Shown: piece after piece, positions 1 through 8,758 of the stretch | Layout: every line of letters begins with the position of its first letter | Position numbering within the stretch: position 1 is the stretch's first letter | DNA from: Beroe ovata | Lineage: Eukaryota; Ctenophora; Nuda; Beroida; Beroidae | Length of the DNA stretch: 14,865 nucleotides | Direction of reading: 5' to 3' | NCBI GenBank assembly: GCA_946803715.1 | Contig: CAMPET010000152.1 | Coordinates: 4,637 to 19,501 of the forward strand | The notes under the pieces: model-generated | Seen by the model: only the letters and a program-made list of their open reading frames with translations | The model's database searches: none | What the model was told of the DNA's origin: nothing | Position numbers and translations under genes: made by a program

Positions 1-183
1 TACCGATAATTTGGATAACTTGCGCGGGATATGTTAATGATATAACTAAAGTTTAGACGCATTGATAGACGCATAATTATGGACAAAATTGAATGCAAAT
101 TCTCTGATCAAATGATATTGATAAACGGTTGCTGTTAACCATCTTCAAATTAAGTACTCAAATGTAACCATACCCTCCCCCAG

Positions 184-725
184 ATGTTGCGCCAGAGCTG
201 GTTCTCCCACATCTCCTCTCTCACTTGCTGACTGATACCGTGGAGTGGATTCCACATCTCCTCGATTGGATCGACCAATCAGATGTCCAGGATTTGATGA
301 CGTCACACTTTGCCAACCAATACAAGAGCGAAGGCTACGCTGCAGTATCTCGTGACAGTTCTGAATCAGAAGATCACCACCCACTTTTTGAGCCTGATTT
401 AGTGAACTCATATGCCGAACCATTGTGTATACCATTGCAAATTCAGCAGAGTATTGCGGCGTTGGAAAGGTCTCATTTTACAGAAAGCAGTGCTGTTGGG
501 AAGGAGAAAGTACGTGAGAAAAGTGTTCACATTTACACGGATTTCAAGAAAAAGGTAGCTGGGGTGAACGCTGTTGAGCTGACATTAAAGGAGTATGTAT
601 TACTCTCAAAAGTTATCATTTTCGGAGATTGTTGTGCTAAGATATTTGGTCCAGAGCTGACCGATGATTGGCGAGACATCCGTTCACAAGCCGAGGAGTT
701 GGTAAAATTGACTTTGAGCAATTGA
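184..725 (+). CDS. terminal exon of an unrecognised gene (C-terminal ~180 residues)
   Basis: A pyrimidine-rich tract (ccctccccccag) ends in AG at 182-183 and opens an uninterrupted reading frame that begins with a split codon and stops with TGA at 723-725. The gene therefore starts to the left of the window and this is its last coding exon. There is no in-frame ATG near the exon start; an initiation inside the exon looks unlikely. The first 35 residues are leucine-rich and amphipathic (VAPELVLPHLLSHLL), like a HEAT-type helical repeat. An acidic, serine-rich linker (RDSSESEDHH) follows, then a helical tail with the segment TLKEYVLLSKVIIFGDC. No catalytic or metal-binding motif is visible. I do not recognise the family. 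A HEAT-repeat scaffold is only a guess from the first helices. It lies on the same strand as the next three genes. Confidence 0.7.
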
Positions 726-731
726 GACATG

Positions 732-781
732 AATTAGGATGTTAATAACTAATTAGGATGTTAATGAATTAGGATGTTAAT
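732..781. repeat. three-copy 15-bp tandem repeat
   Basis: The 15-mer AATTAGGATGTTAAT occurs exactly three times, at 732-746, 751-765 and 767-781, separated by 4 and 1 bases. It starts 6 bp after the stop codon of the upstream gene, so it probably lies in that gene's 3' UTR. Confidence 0.9.
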
Positions 782-957
782 GTAAAAGTTTAAGTAGTTC
801 CTTCATCCTTTGCGTCATTGTGCCATGCTTTGGAAATTGGAATTGGTGTTTGCAGTTTGGGAATTTTGTCCCTGGCATTGGCATGGGCGGAATCGGGAAT
901 AACAATTCAACCCTGCGTTGCCGGATGTCATCAGCATCTGTCCACAGTTTCTTGCGC

Positions 958-995
958 GCCTTCATCGAAGGCCTGTTTCGGCCTTCGATGAAGGC
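958..995. repeat. perfect 16-bp-stem hairpin
   Basis: Arms 958-973 (GCCTTCATCGAAGGCC) and 980-995 are perfect reverse complements around a 6-base loop (TGTTTC). It is not followed by a T run. It could be a foldback inside a repeat element or a structured RNA. Confidence 0.9.
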
Positions 996-1247
996 TTACG
1001 ACTTGACTGGATATGCTAGTAGCATCGCGTTGCCCGCGCCGCGCGCGGACGCCCGCGGTTCACGTCATAAAGTCAAGCATTACCGGCACGAAGCATGAAG
1101 CAAAAATTGACCGATTGATGCAATAGACACGATAATTCATTTGTGATGTGACAAGTCCTTATTTTTTAATTGTAGGATTCCACCTTACTCTTGCTGGCGG
1201 GATTTTATCCCTGGCAAGGGCTGAATGTTGTCTGGCGATGCTAGACC

Positions 1248-1280
1248 GCTGATGCAAGCCGCGAAGCGGCTTGCGTCAGC
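1248..1280. repeat. 15-bp-stem hairpin with GAA loop
   Basis: Arms 1248-1262 and 1266-1280 pair over 15 positions with one T:G wobble (1253/1275) and a three-base GAA loop. The core is GCAAGCCGC / GCGGCTTGC. It lies about 250 bp from the hairpin at 958-995. Confidence 0.9.
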
Positions 1281-1289
1281 AAGAATAAG

Positions 1290-1310
1290 TTTGCGCCGCG
1301 CGCGCGCAAA
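1290..1310. repeat. CG-rich palindrome
   Basis: TTTGCGC (1290-1296) and GCGCAAA (1304-1310) are reverse complements around CGCGCGC. The whole is an alternating purine-pyrimidine tract 9 bp after the previous hairpin. Confidence 0.8.
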
Positions 1311-1749
1311 ACGAAATTCTCGACAGGGTCTATCATCGATCGACAAGGCTGAATGAAAATTGTGCGTACTGATGGTCGCGGTAGGGTAGACTCCTACAAA
1401 TTCTTAAATGATTGCCTGATTGGCATATTCAATATTCATTGTCTATAGACCCAATGGCCAATATGGCATCTCCTACACAATACTCTCAGTTAGTGTCGCT
1501 GATGCTTAATGCTTAGCTTCCGCTTTTCATTATATGAAGTGATAATGTCATTTGTTTTAATCGTCATATTCTACAATTATCTCATGAACAATTGTCATTG
1601 TATTCAGTATTAGCCTACATTTCAATATTGTATCAATCTGCAAGAGTATAACTATAAGACTTCATCCAACTTTTAGTAGTAACTTATGTTCTACCCTTAC
1701 TGTTATGATGAATTATTTGCAACATTCCATTTGCTCTTCACTCTTCAGA

Positions 1750-3465
1750 ATGGCCTCATCAAAAAGACAGAAAAAGGATGAAGGAAAAAATTTGACATAT
1801 TCATCTGTTTTTGATTATGTTGATGAATGCAGCTTGAGTGATGTTAGTAAAGCGTGTATCTTAGGATCTGTCAATGATCTGACAAAGTTAATTCAGTGTG
1901 GAAGATCAGTATCATGTGTTGACAACCAGGGAAGAACTCCCTTGCACATTGCTGCAGAACGTGGTAATTTGGAATGCTGTAGATTACTCATTAGGCATCA
2001 TGAATGTGATATTGATGCCAAAACATTTAAAGGAACTTCCTCATTGATGCTTGCAGCATTCAGTGATAATATTGATGTGATAAAATTACTTCTGACACAA
2101 GGAGCTGATACGTCTGTGATAGATGTTGATGGTAATTCTTGTTTGGACAAGGCCCTTGAAAATGACAACTTTGATATATTCAAACTGCTTTTATCACAAA
2201 CAGACCCAAATATATCTTCCTTTGAGGGTTGGACAGTTGCTCATTCAATAGCTATGAAAGGCAAAAGTCAATTCCTAAATCATTTAATACAAATTGGATC
2301 ATGTAAGTTCAGTCCTACTGAATATGGCATAACTCCACTCCATCTAGCATGTCAAGAGGGGAATATTGACTGTACAAAGTTACTTATAAAACACAGCCCT
2401 GATTCTATTAATCAATGTGCCAATGATGGAATAACACCTCTTTTTCTTGCTGCACAAAATGGTCATGATGTGGTTTTAGAGTATCTATTGACCTGTGGTG
2501 CTGATGTGAACATTGTAAGTCAAAATGGAACGGCTGTACATCTTGCTATCAATGGCGGGAATGAGAGGTGTCTGGAAGCTCTGTTGAAACATGGTGCAGA
2601 TGTGGAAGGAGCTGTTGGACACACTGATGTTGATACTCCCCTGAGCCAGGCTGTTTTCAATAACTGCATTACATTAGTGAAGATCTTGCTATCATATGGT
2701 GCAAATATTTTGTGTTGTAGCTCAGACCCATACTCATCCACACCACTTCACCTATGTTTCCAATGTATGGAATCTGAACAGAACCCTGAGTCACAGGATA
2801 TTTTCAAAATGCTCATAGAACAAAGTAATTATGAAGATATTAAAGATGCATTAACTGAAGAGCTTGTGATAGTATTTGATAATTCAGATAGCTGCAGTTT
2901 GTTGAAAAAGGTTTCTGAACTGTCAAATTTGTCAATTCAAATCCTTGTGACCAGAGAGGTGCTGGAAACGATTATAGAAAAATCTCGAGTGGAAACTCTG
3001 GCATATTTAATATCCACCAATTTGAACTTTTCAAGTATAGTCTACATTGAAGAACACTTGTCTAAATACATGGCTATGTCAACGGCAGGTGCAGACCATA
3101 AGCACTTTGTTTACCAGGCCCTTTTTGATCAGTATTTGACTATACCAAGGAAGGTGTATCTCTCTTTGGAGCTTCAGAGAGATCCCATCACCAATAATCC
3201 TGCAAAAGACCTTCTCATGGATGCGATTGATAAGAATTCAAGTCAACCTAGACCTCTTGTTGATCACTGTAGGTTCAAAATAAAGTCAATGATATCATAC
3301 ACTCCTAACTATGAACGAATTATATCCTCCCTTCTTATAAACGATGTATGCAAAGAAATATTACTAATGGAGAGGAATTGCACAGTATCCATATCATTTC
3401 TTAAGGAATGTATCAAAAATAACTTATCTGAGAGTGATTTACACCAACAATACTTAGTTATGTAA
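1750..3465 (+). CDS. ankyrin-repeat protein with C-terminal BC-box/SOCS-like segment
   Basis: A 571-residue intronless ORF. I chose ATG 1750 over the in-frame ATGs at 1705/1708 because a splice-acceptor-like tract (cttcactcttcag) ends at 1748, one base before it, and because the extra 15 residues are not repeat-like. Residues 1-15 are basic (SSKRQKK). About ten ankyrin repeats span roughly residues 28-360, with clear TPLHxAA-type cores at 63-69 (GRTPLHIAA), 193-201 (GITPLHLAC) and 227-235 (GITPLFLAA). Repeats 4, 5, 9 and 10 are degenerate. A helical region of about 140 residues follows, then L503-VDH-C507-RFK-I511, which fits the elongin-C-binding BC-box pattern LxxxCxxx[AILV]. That arrangement resembles ASB-family substrate receptors of Cullin-RING ubiquitin ligases. 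No typical Cul5 box (LPxP) follows, so ligase function is inference. The PRPF31 start codon lies about 200 bp downstream. Confidence 0.88.
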   Translation: MASSKRQKKDEGKNLTYSSVFDYVDECSLSDVSKACILGSVNDLTKLIQCGRSVSCVDNQGRTPLHIAAERGNLECCRLLIRHHECDIDAKTFKGTSSLMLAAFSDNIDVIKLLLTQGADTSVIDVDGNSCLDKALENDNFDIFKLLLSQTDPNISSFEGWTVAHSIAMKGKSQFLNHLIQIGSCKFSPTEYGITPLHLACQEGNIDCTKLLIKHSPDSINQCANDGITPLFLAAQNGHDVVLEYLLTCGADVNIVSQNGTAVHLAINGGNERCLEALLKHGADVEGAVGHTDVDTPLSQAVFNNCITLVKILLSYGANILCCSSDPYSSTPLHLCFQCMESEQNPESQDIFKMLIEQSNYEDIKDALTEELVIVFDNSDSCSLLKKVSELSNLSIQILVTREVLETIIEKSRVETLAYLISTNLNFSSIVYIEEHLSKYMAMSTAGADHKHFVYQALFDQYLTIPRKVYLSLELQRDPITNNPAKDLLMDAIDKNSSQPRPLVDHCRFKIKSMISYTPNYERIISSLLINDVCKEILLMERNCTVSISFLKECIKNNLSESDLHQQYLVM

Positions 3466-3669
3466 ATTTACTTATACTTTGGATCAAGCCAGAAATTTCT
3501 ATTTCATTTGTATTTCATTCTAATTTGTCATTTTCATATTTTGCGCTTTGTTTTTCTTCATACTGTAACATTTGTCAGAATTTGGTTTTCGTTATGGCTG
3601 TTATGCACCTATCTTTTCCTCTTTCCATCGTAGCACTCAAATTTGTCTATTTCAGAGCGGGCATAGAAA
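3466..3669 (+). promoter_or_regulatory. short spacer between ankyrin gene and PRPF31, with splice acceptor
   Basis: These 204 bp separate the ankyrin stop from the PRPF31 start. They are T-rich and contain no AATAAA or ATTAAA. They end in ctatttcag at 3647-3655, a good acceptor, followed by a 14-base leader before the ATG. The acceptor means either a 5' UTR intron of PRPF31 or a trans-splicing site. The sequence cannot decide between them. Confidence 0.5.
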
Positions 3670-5145
3670 ATGTCTTTGGCTGATGAGCTGTTAGCTGATC
3701 TTGATGAGCTCGATGATGACAATACTTTTGAATCTGCTGAAGTAGATGTCAAAGATGATCCTGATAAAATGGATACAAATGAAAATGATTTCGCTTCTGG
3801 GCATAACAACATCTATCGGCTACTCCACTCAGAAAAACTCTCAAACATTAAGGAAGCAATTGACGTTTTCTCTAATGAACCTGCAGAATCGATTGGTCCG
3901 GTGGAAAATCATCCAGAGTACAATCTTATAGTTGATGCAAACAACATTGCAGTGGAAATAGATAATGAGATTTTCTTCCTTCACAAGTACATCAGAGACC
4001 TTTACAATGAACGCTTTCCTGAGCTAGAATCTTTAGTTCTGAATCCAATGGACTTCATCAAAACTGTCAACTATCTCGGCAATGATCTTCACAAGAGTAA
4101 ATTTGATACAGAATTCCTTAATTTTCTGCCATCTGCCACTGTTATGGTCGTGAGTGTCACTGCTGCAACTACACAAGGGAAGCAACTGGAGGAAGAAGCA
4201 CTGAAATCGCTTTCTGAAGCATGTAATGCGGCGTTTGATTTGGAAGAAATCAGGCAGACTGTCTTGCTGTACGTCGAGTCTCGTATGGCAATGATAGCCC
4301 CCAATTTATCTCGAATTATTGGCACGACTGTTGCAACCAAACTCATGGGACAGGCAGGAGGACTGACTGCCCTTTCTAAAATGCCAAGTTGTAATGTTTT
4401 GGTACTGGGTCAGACAAAGAAGACTTTGTCGGGGTTCAGTTCTTCCCAAGCCATGCCCCATACTGGCATTCTGTTTTATTCCGATATGGTTCAATCACTT
4501 CCCAAAGAATACAGGCGGAAGACTGCCAAACTGTTGGCGGCAAAGTGTACACTAGCTGCACGAGTTGATGCTTGTCACCAAGCAACAGATGGCTCGATTG
4601 GGCAGGGATTCCTCGATGACATCAATCAGAAAGTAGAGAAGATGCAAGAGGCTCCGCCCTGCATTCGGAACAAGGCCCTCCCCCGACCCGATGACGAACC
4701 CCGTAAGAAGAGAGGAGGGCGGAGAGTACGGAAAATGAAGGAGAAGACAGCGGTCACAGAGCTCCGGAGGAGAGCTAATCGGATTAACTTTGCCCAGCTG
4801 GAAGAGGATAGCCTCCAGGATGATCTTGGATTCTCTCTCGGTAATGTGAACAAAGAGGGATCGGGTAAGGTTCGGGGAGCGGTGATCGATAAGAAAACGG
4901 CTCTGACTTTATCCAAGAAGGTTCAGAGGAAGATTCAGAAAGATCAAGCCATATACGGGGGAAAATCAACTGTGCGTGGCGCGACTACGTCTGGTACTGC
5001 ATCCAGTATTGCGTTCACTCCATTACAGGGTTTAGAGATTGTCAATCCTGGTGCAGCAGAGAATAAGTCAGATGCAGCCTCAAAATCAGGCAATTACTTC
5101 TCATCTGGTTTTGGATTCACGAAGAAATCTCTTGCGAAAGGATGA
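3670..5145 (+). CDS. PRPF31: U4/U6 snRNP protein Prp31 (PRPF31)
   Basis: A complete 491-residue intronless ORF, close to the length usual for the family (about 500). Prp31 binds the 15.5K protein and the 5' stem-loop of U4 snRNA and is needed to assemble the U4/U6.U5 tri-snRNP in the nucleus. The N-terminus (MSLADELLADLDEL) is acidic and typical of the family. A NOSIC-like region spans about 80-140 (VDANNIAVEIDNE, FPELESLV). The Nop domain spans about 200-330, with the signature IAPNLSRIIG at 209-218 and GGLTALSKMPSCNV at 230-243, then LAAKCTLAARVD at 289-300. A basic nuclear-localisation-like cluster (RKKRGGRRVRKMKEK, 345-359) follows, then the conserved GTASSIAFTPLQGLEIVNP block (442-460). 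No frameshift or missing key segment is visible. Lack of introns contrasts with the multi-exon neighbours downstream. Confidence 0.98.
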   Translation: MSLADELLADLDELDDDNTFESAEVDVKDDPDKMDTNENDFASGHNNIYRLLHSEKLSNIKEAIDVFSNEPAESIGPVENHPEYNLIVDANNIAVEIDNEIFFLHKYIRDLYNERFPELESLVLNPMDFIKTVNYLGNDLHKSKFDTEFLNFLPSATVMVVSVTAATTQGKQLEEEALKSLSEACNAAFDLEEIRQTVLLYVESRMAMIAPNLSRIIGTTVATKLMGQAGGLTALSKMPSCNVLVLGQTKKTLSGFSSSQAMPHTGILFYSDMVQSLPKEYRRKTAKLLAAKCTLAARVDACHQATDGSIGQGFLDDINQKVEKMQEAPPCIRNKALPRPDDEPRKKRGGRRVRKMKEKTAVTELRRRANRINFAQLEEDSLQDDLGFSLGNVNKEGSGKVRGAVIDKKTALTLSKKVQRKIQKDQAIYGGKSTVRGATTSGTASSIAFTPLQGLEIVNPGAAENKSDAASKSGNYFSSGFGFTKKSLAKG

Positions 5146-5444
5146 GGACGTTTGATTTTCGATACAATGAATGTGAAGCGACTGATATTTAAAATCTGAG
5201 TCTCTAATCCGAATCCCTGTACCTGTCCCACAGACATGTTATATTTGTATTCTTCGATACTATGATTAATATTCAAATCCTGCTTCGAACGTCACATTAT
5301 TTGACGAACGGTATTTTAAATTTTAATATTCTTATGCGTTTCACTCTGCTACATATTTGTTATTCCAAATGAATCATACTGCAAGCTGTCATCTTGCACT
5401 GTCATGCATTACCCGATTGCTAACCCGAAGTCCAACTTGCTAGG
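5146..5444. other. PRPF31 3' flank and LNPK 5' flank
   Basis: About 300 bp of AT-rich DNA with no exon that I can support. It must hold the PRPF31 3' UTR and the LNPK 5' region. No AATAAA is visible on this strand, and no clear TATA box. A weak acceptor-like AG lies at 5442-5443, one base before the LNPK start codon. Confidence 0.5.
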
Positions 5445-6568
5445 ATGGGAGTGGTCTTGTCCAGGCTATGGACCACGAAACCCTCCTTTAGAGAGCACCT
5501 TGAACATCTCGAGACTGAGATCAAGCGGATTGAGTCAGCTCAACAGCGCAATGCCATCATCAAACGACAGGTGTGCTATACAGACCAAACATTTCAATCA
5601 CTAATCAGAGACATTTGTTCTCATGATCTTCTGTAGATGCTCATTGCTCAATGCTCATTGCAAAAACAAGATGTTTCTTATCTTTCCTCCTAATCTTGGG
5701 GAAAGGACGATTTCACCACGGGTTACTTCGTCCGTTTTCCTGAACTTGTGTGATGTTATCACATATCATTTCTCTAATTATCCCTGCCTCTTCAGTTGAT
5801 ATCGTCGATAGTGTTGTGGTCGTCAGTTCTCTACATCATCTCCTTCATCTCCTACTACCTTCTCTTCTTCCCCGAAACATGGGCTCTCAGAGTGCTCTAC
5901 GCTGTCCCGTTCTTCGTTGCTCCTATTCTCATTTTCGCCCTCAACAAGTTCGTCAGTCTCTACTTGGAAAGGAGGTTAGTTGTGGAAGGCTTCCAACCAT
6001 TTTCCGTTTCTTTCGGATTTTGTAATACGGAATTCAAGTTTTTAATCACTATCTTCGTGATGAGAATATCGAGCTAGGAAAGACAGTGATCGCTTTAAGC
6101 GGTTACAGAACTAGAGTCCAATGTTATATAAATCCGTGTAGGTTCCAGAAGTACATCGTGAAGCTGAGAGACATCAAGAACGAGAAGAAGAAGGTTCTGG
6201 AAGATATCATAGAGACGGAGTCCTTCAAGAATGCAAAGGAGCTCCTAGAACGGTAAATTACGGATATTACAGACTTATGTCATTGTATGATCAATGATGT
6301 TAACAGTGTCCAGTGTTCTATACCAAATACAGTTCCATCACGTGACCATGCCACAGATTTGATCCTGAGTCCACCTTTCTCCGTCCCACGTCTGCGGCAG
6401 GTGCCCCCATGATGACACCAGCTCGAGGTATTGGGGCGGGAACCCCCTTACTGTGCCCCGATACTCCTGTCCCGGTAACACCTCGACACGACATGGAACT
6501 GAGAAACCGGAAAAACAGAGCCCCGCCCTCCAACCTGGTCAGTGGTCAGCAGTGTTGTGTTTTTGGTT

Positions 6569-6603
<35 letters not shown>

Positions 6604-8758
6604 ATTGCAGTTGTGCCGCTCGCCATGACATGCGCCATGTTGTGAGAAACACAGTGATACATAAAACAACCTTCAATATTATACGTACACATATTTCCCT
6701 CTTTTTCAACGACTTGACGCCATTCTTCTCCGCTAAATACTCTTCTCCCTCTAAACATACCCCATACTCACTCCCCAATTATACTCATTCCCCAATCTCA
6801 ATACTCTCTCAGAGGAGACTGGAAGAATCCCTATTTCCCCTTCTCTCTCCATGCGCTGTGATATGGTTCTCACTGTCTCTGTATATATCACTCATTAGAG
6901 CTGGCTTAATGCACAGAGTGCTGTATACCATGACAACTATAATACGTTGTGTTTGTGTGTGTGTGTGTATGTGTGTGTGTGTGTGTGTGTGTATGCGTGT
7001 GTGTATGCGTGTGAGCGAGTAGGCCGTAGGCACTGGGCAGTATAAATTTTGTAATTTTGTGCATAATTACAGGACCACACTGCATTTCACTAAACATCGG
7101 ATATATCTCTGTTCTGTGATCAGAGGAATTATACCTACTTCGGTTACGGCCGCTCTATTACAAACACACAAACACATCATACACAAACAAAGTGTAACGT
7201 TTTTCTCTCCCCAGAGTTTGGACGCACACACACCCACTAAACCAGTTGCTGCTGCCACACCCCAGCCACGTCCCTGTAGCACACCCCCAAAACGGACAGT
7301 AAAACCGCAGCGCAAACTCCTGAAAGATGTCACACCCACCCCTAAGCCCGCACCCAAAGTAATGTCCTCGTCAGCAACGCAGACCACACCCGTGAAATCA
7401 GAGAAACTCATTCCCACAGGTACAGTTTCAAGACTCACTTAGGAATAACGTCTAATTTCTGAAGAATAGTCCTTTGACTTACCTCTGTTCAGAATCGGCT
7501 AGCCATCATACGTCTCGTCTTCTCCATTAAGTTAAGAGTACGACTTGCGAGTCATTTGCGTGGATATTGTGCACACTGCACAGCTCTGCTCAATGAGCAG
7601 TGCACTCATGCGTCTTGCTACAAGCTTGCAAAGCAGTAGAATACTGTTTAGTTGTATCATTGTTCAATTTGTATGATAAAATGAGTCTCTTCTATATGAT
7701 AGTTAGTGAATCTGTACTCCATGGTCTAGACTCAATTAATGATCTAGCTACCTATTTCCGCATTCCCTTATTCAAGAATAGACATAGAAAGAAAGTAATT
7801 GACTTTCACTTGACCAAGAAAGTTCTAAAATAAGCCGTCATTGACGTGATCAGAATTTAGTAATTTTCCCATGCGTATGTCACGTACTATTATAGATACT
7901 GTGAAGATAATATCCGTAATTAGTGTAACACGATGGGAAATCAGTGCTATAATTAGCACAATCTGCGAATAAGACATAGCATGTTTAACATGAAGAGTAA
8001 CATTATATGTATCATCTCTCCCCTCCCTCTCTCCTCACCCCTCCCCCTCTCTCTCCTTCTCCTAACCCCTCCCACCCCTCTCTCTCTCTCCTCACCCCCT
8101 CTCCTCACCCTCTCCTATTCCTCATCCCCTCTCTCCCCTCACCCCTCTCTCTCCCCTCNCTACTCTGCACCCCCGTCCCCCAGGAGTTGCAAACAGAACA
8201 CCACAAGTACAGATAGTGAGGGAGTACCTGCTCCCCGGACATGTGATGAATGAACGGGCCGGGGGACCGCCACAGGCCCAACAAATACTCCCTCCCCAGC
8301 GTTCTGCCATGGACAAGGTCGTGGAGTTCGTTATTGGCGATGGGCCAAATAATCGCTACGCGCTCATCTGTTCACAGTGTCACTCGCACAACGGAATGGC
8401 ACTGCCCGAGGATTTCGACTACACGACGTTTCGGTGTGCGTACTGCTACACCGTGAACCCGGCACGCCGGAACACGCCCATATCACACCGCAACGTGTAC
8501 AAGTTGCCCAACATACAGGTAAAACCGCCTGAGATAGTGAAGGAAATATCGGGTGTTACGGGTGATGCGACACCTGTAACAGACAGCGGTACGGAGCCAT
8601 GCGAGACACCGGATCAGACAGCTGAGTTGTTGAGTGAGGAGAGTGATGTTAGTGAAATGGAGGAGTGTGACGTCACGGAGACTGATATCACCACGGTACT
8701 CAGTGATCACCAGCAGCAGGAGGACGTGTGTGAAACAGCAGAGGCGACTGTTTCATGA
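5445..8758 (+). CDS. LNPK: Lunapark, ER three-way-junction protein (six exons)
   Basis: Exons 5445-5570, 5796-5974, 6142-6252, 6357-6537, 7215-7419 and 8184-8758 join in frame with GT..AG borders and matching phases (0,2,2,0,1), giving 458 residues; human LNPK has 428. Lunapark sits at three-way junctions of the tubular ER and stabilises them. The start MGVVLS fits an N-myristoylation signal (Gly2, Ser6), as in vertebrate LNPK. Residues about 46-66 and 74-95 form the two transmembrane segments. A coiled coil follows (about 103-138) and leads into the family's ERFDPES junction across exons 3/4. Residues about 145-300 are a Pro/Thr-rich linker. A C4 zinc finger has Cys330-x2-Cys333 and Cys352-x2-Cys355 (GDGPNNRYALICSQC, FRCAYC), followed by NPARR at 359-363. 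The tail is acidic and rich in Ser/Thr. The exon 4 donor at 6538 is the least certain border; 6472 is a possible alternative. Confidence 0.94.
6571..6603. repeat. (GTT)11 microsatellite in LNPK intron 4
   Basis: Eleven uninterrupted GTT units starting about 33 bp after the exon 4 donor. Long ORFs that run through it on both strands are artefacts of the repeat. Confidence 0.97.
6947..7016. repeat. GT-rich microsatellite in LNPK intron 4
   Basis: An imperfect (GT)n run with TATGCG interruptions, in the same 677-bp intron (6538-7214) as the GTT repeat. The rest of that intron shows no supported exon. Confidence 0.95.
7420..8183 (+). other. LNPK intron 5, no nested gene seen
   Basis: A 764-bp intron between a GT at 7420 and an AG at 8182-8183. 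It holds a short palindrome (CTGCTCAATGAGCAG, 7586-7600), a 77-codon chance ORF with no recognisable features, and a long pyrimidine tract near its 3' end. Confidence 0.8.
8014..8180. repeat. CT-rich low-complexity tract with one unresolved base
   Basis: About 165 bp of nearly pure C and T, built from CCCTCTC/TCTCTC-like units, running up to the acceptor of LNPK exon 6. The single 'n' at 8159 lies inside it, so its length may be misassembled. It probably extends the polypyrimidine tract of this acceptor. Confidence 0.92.

Larger units (their letters stand above)
726..1749. other. intergenic region with hairpins; ankyrin gene 5' flank
   Basis: This 1-kb stretch shows no convincing coding exon. 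It carries the three-copy 15-mer, two strong hairpins (958-995 and 1248-1280), a third GC palindrome (1290-1310) and CG-rich alternating tracts near 1033-1058 and 1290-1310, in otherwise AT-rich DNA. A partly similar phrase, GGGA(A)TTTT followed by TCCCTGGCA, occurs near 861-880 and again near 1199-1217. That suggests a diverged repeat or short non-autonomous element. The last 200 bp before the ankyrin start are AT-rich and end in a good splice acceptor at 1747-1748. No TATA box or other promoter element can be called with confidence. Confidence 0.6.

Noticed and set aside
777-965. A 62-codon minus-strand ORF with a basic start (KARKKLWTDADD), considered as a gene or transposon fragment.
   Set aside because: It is short, overlaps one hairpin arm, has no recognisable domain and its middle is repetitive Pro/Met low complexity.
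6057-6140. GTGATGA in LNPK intron 2, considered as a box C of an intronic C/D snoRNA.
   Set aside because: No box D (CTGA) follows inside the intron and there is no terminal stem.
6453-7022. A long plus-strand ORF of 189 codons across LNPK exon 4 and intron 4.
   Set aside because: It is kept open by the GTT and GT microsatellites (poly-Cys and Cys-Val runs) and uses the wrong frame for LNPK.
7600-7833. A 77-codon plus-strand ORF in LNPK intron 5.
   Set aside because: There is no signal peptide, domain or splice fit. It looks like a chance frame in AT-rich intron DNA.
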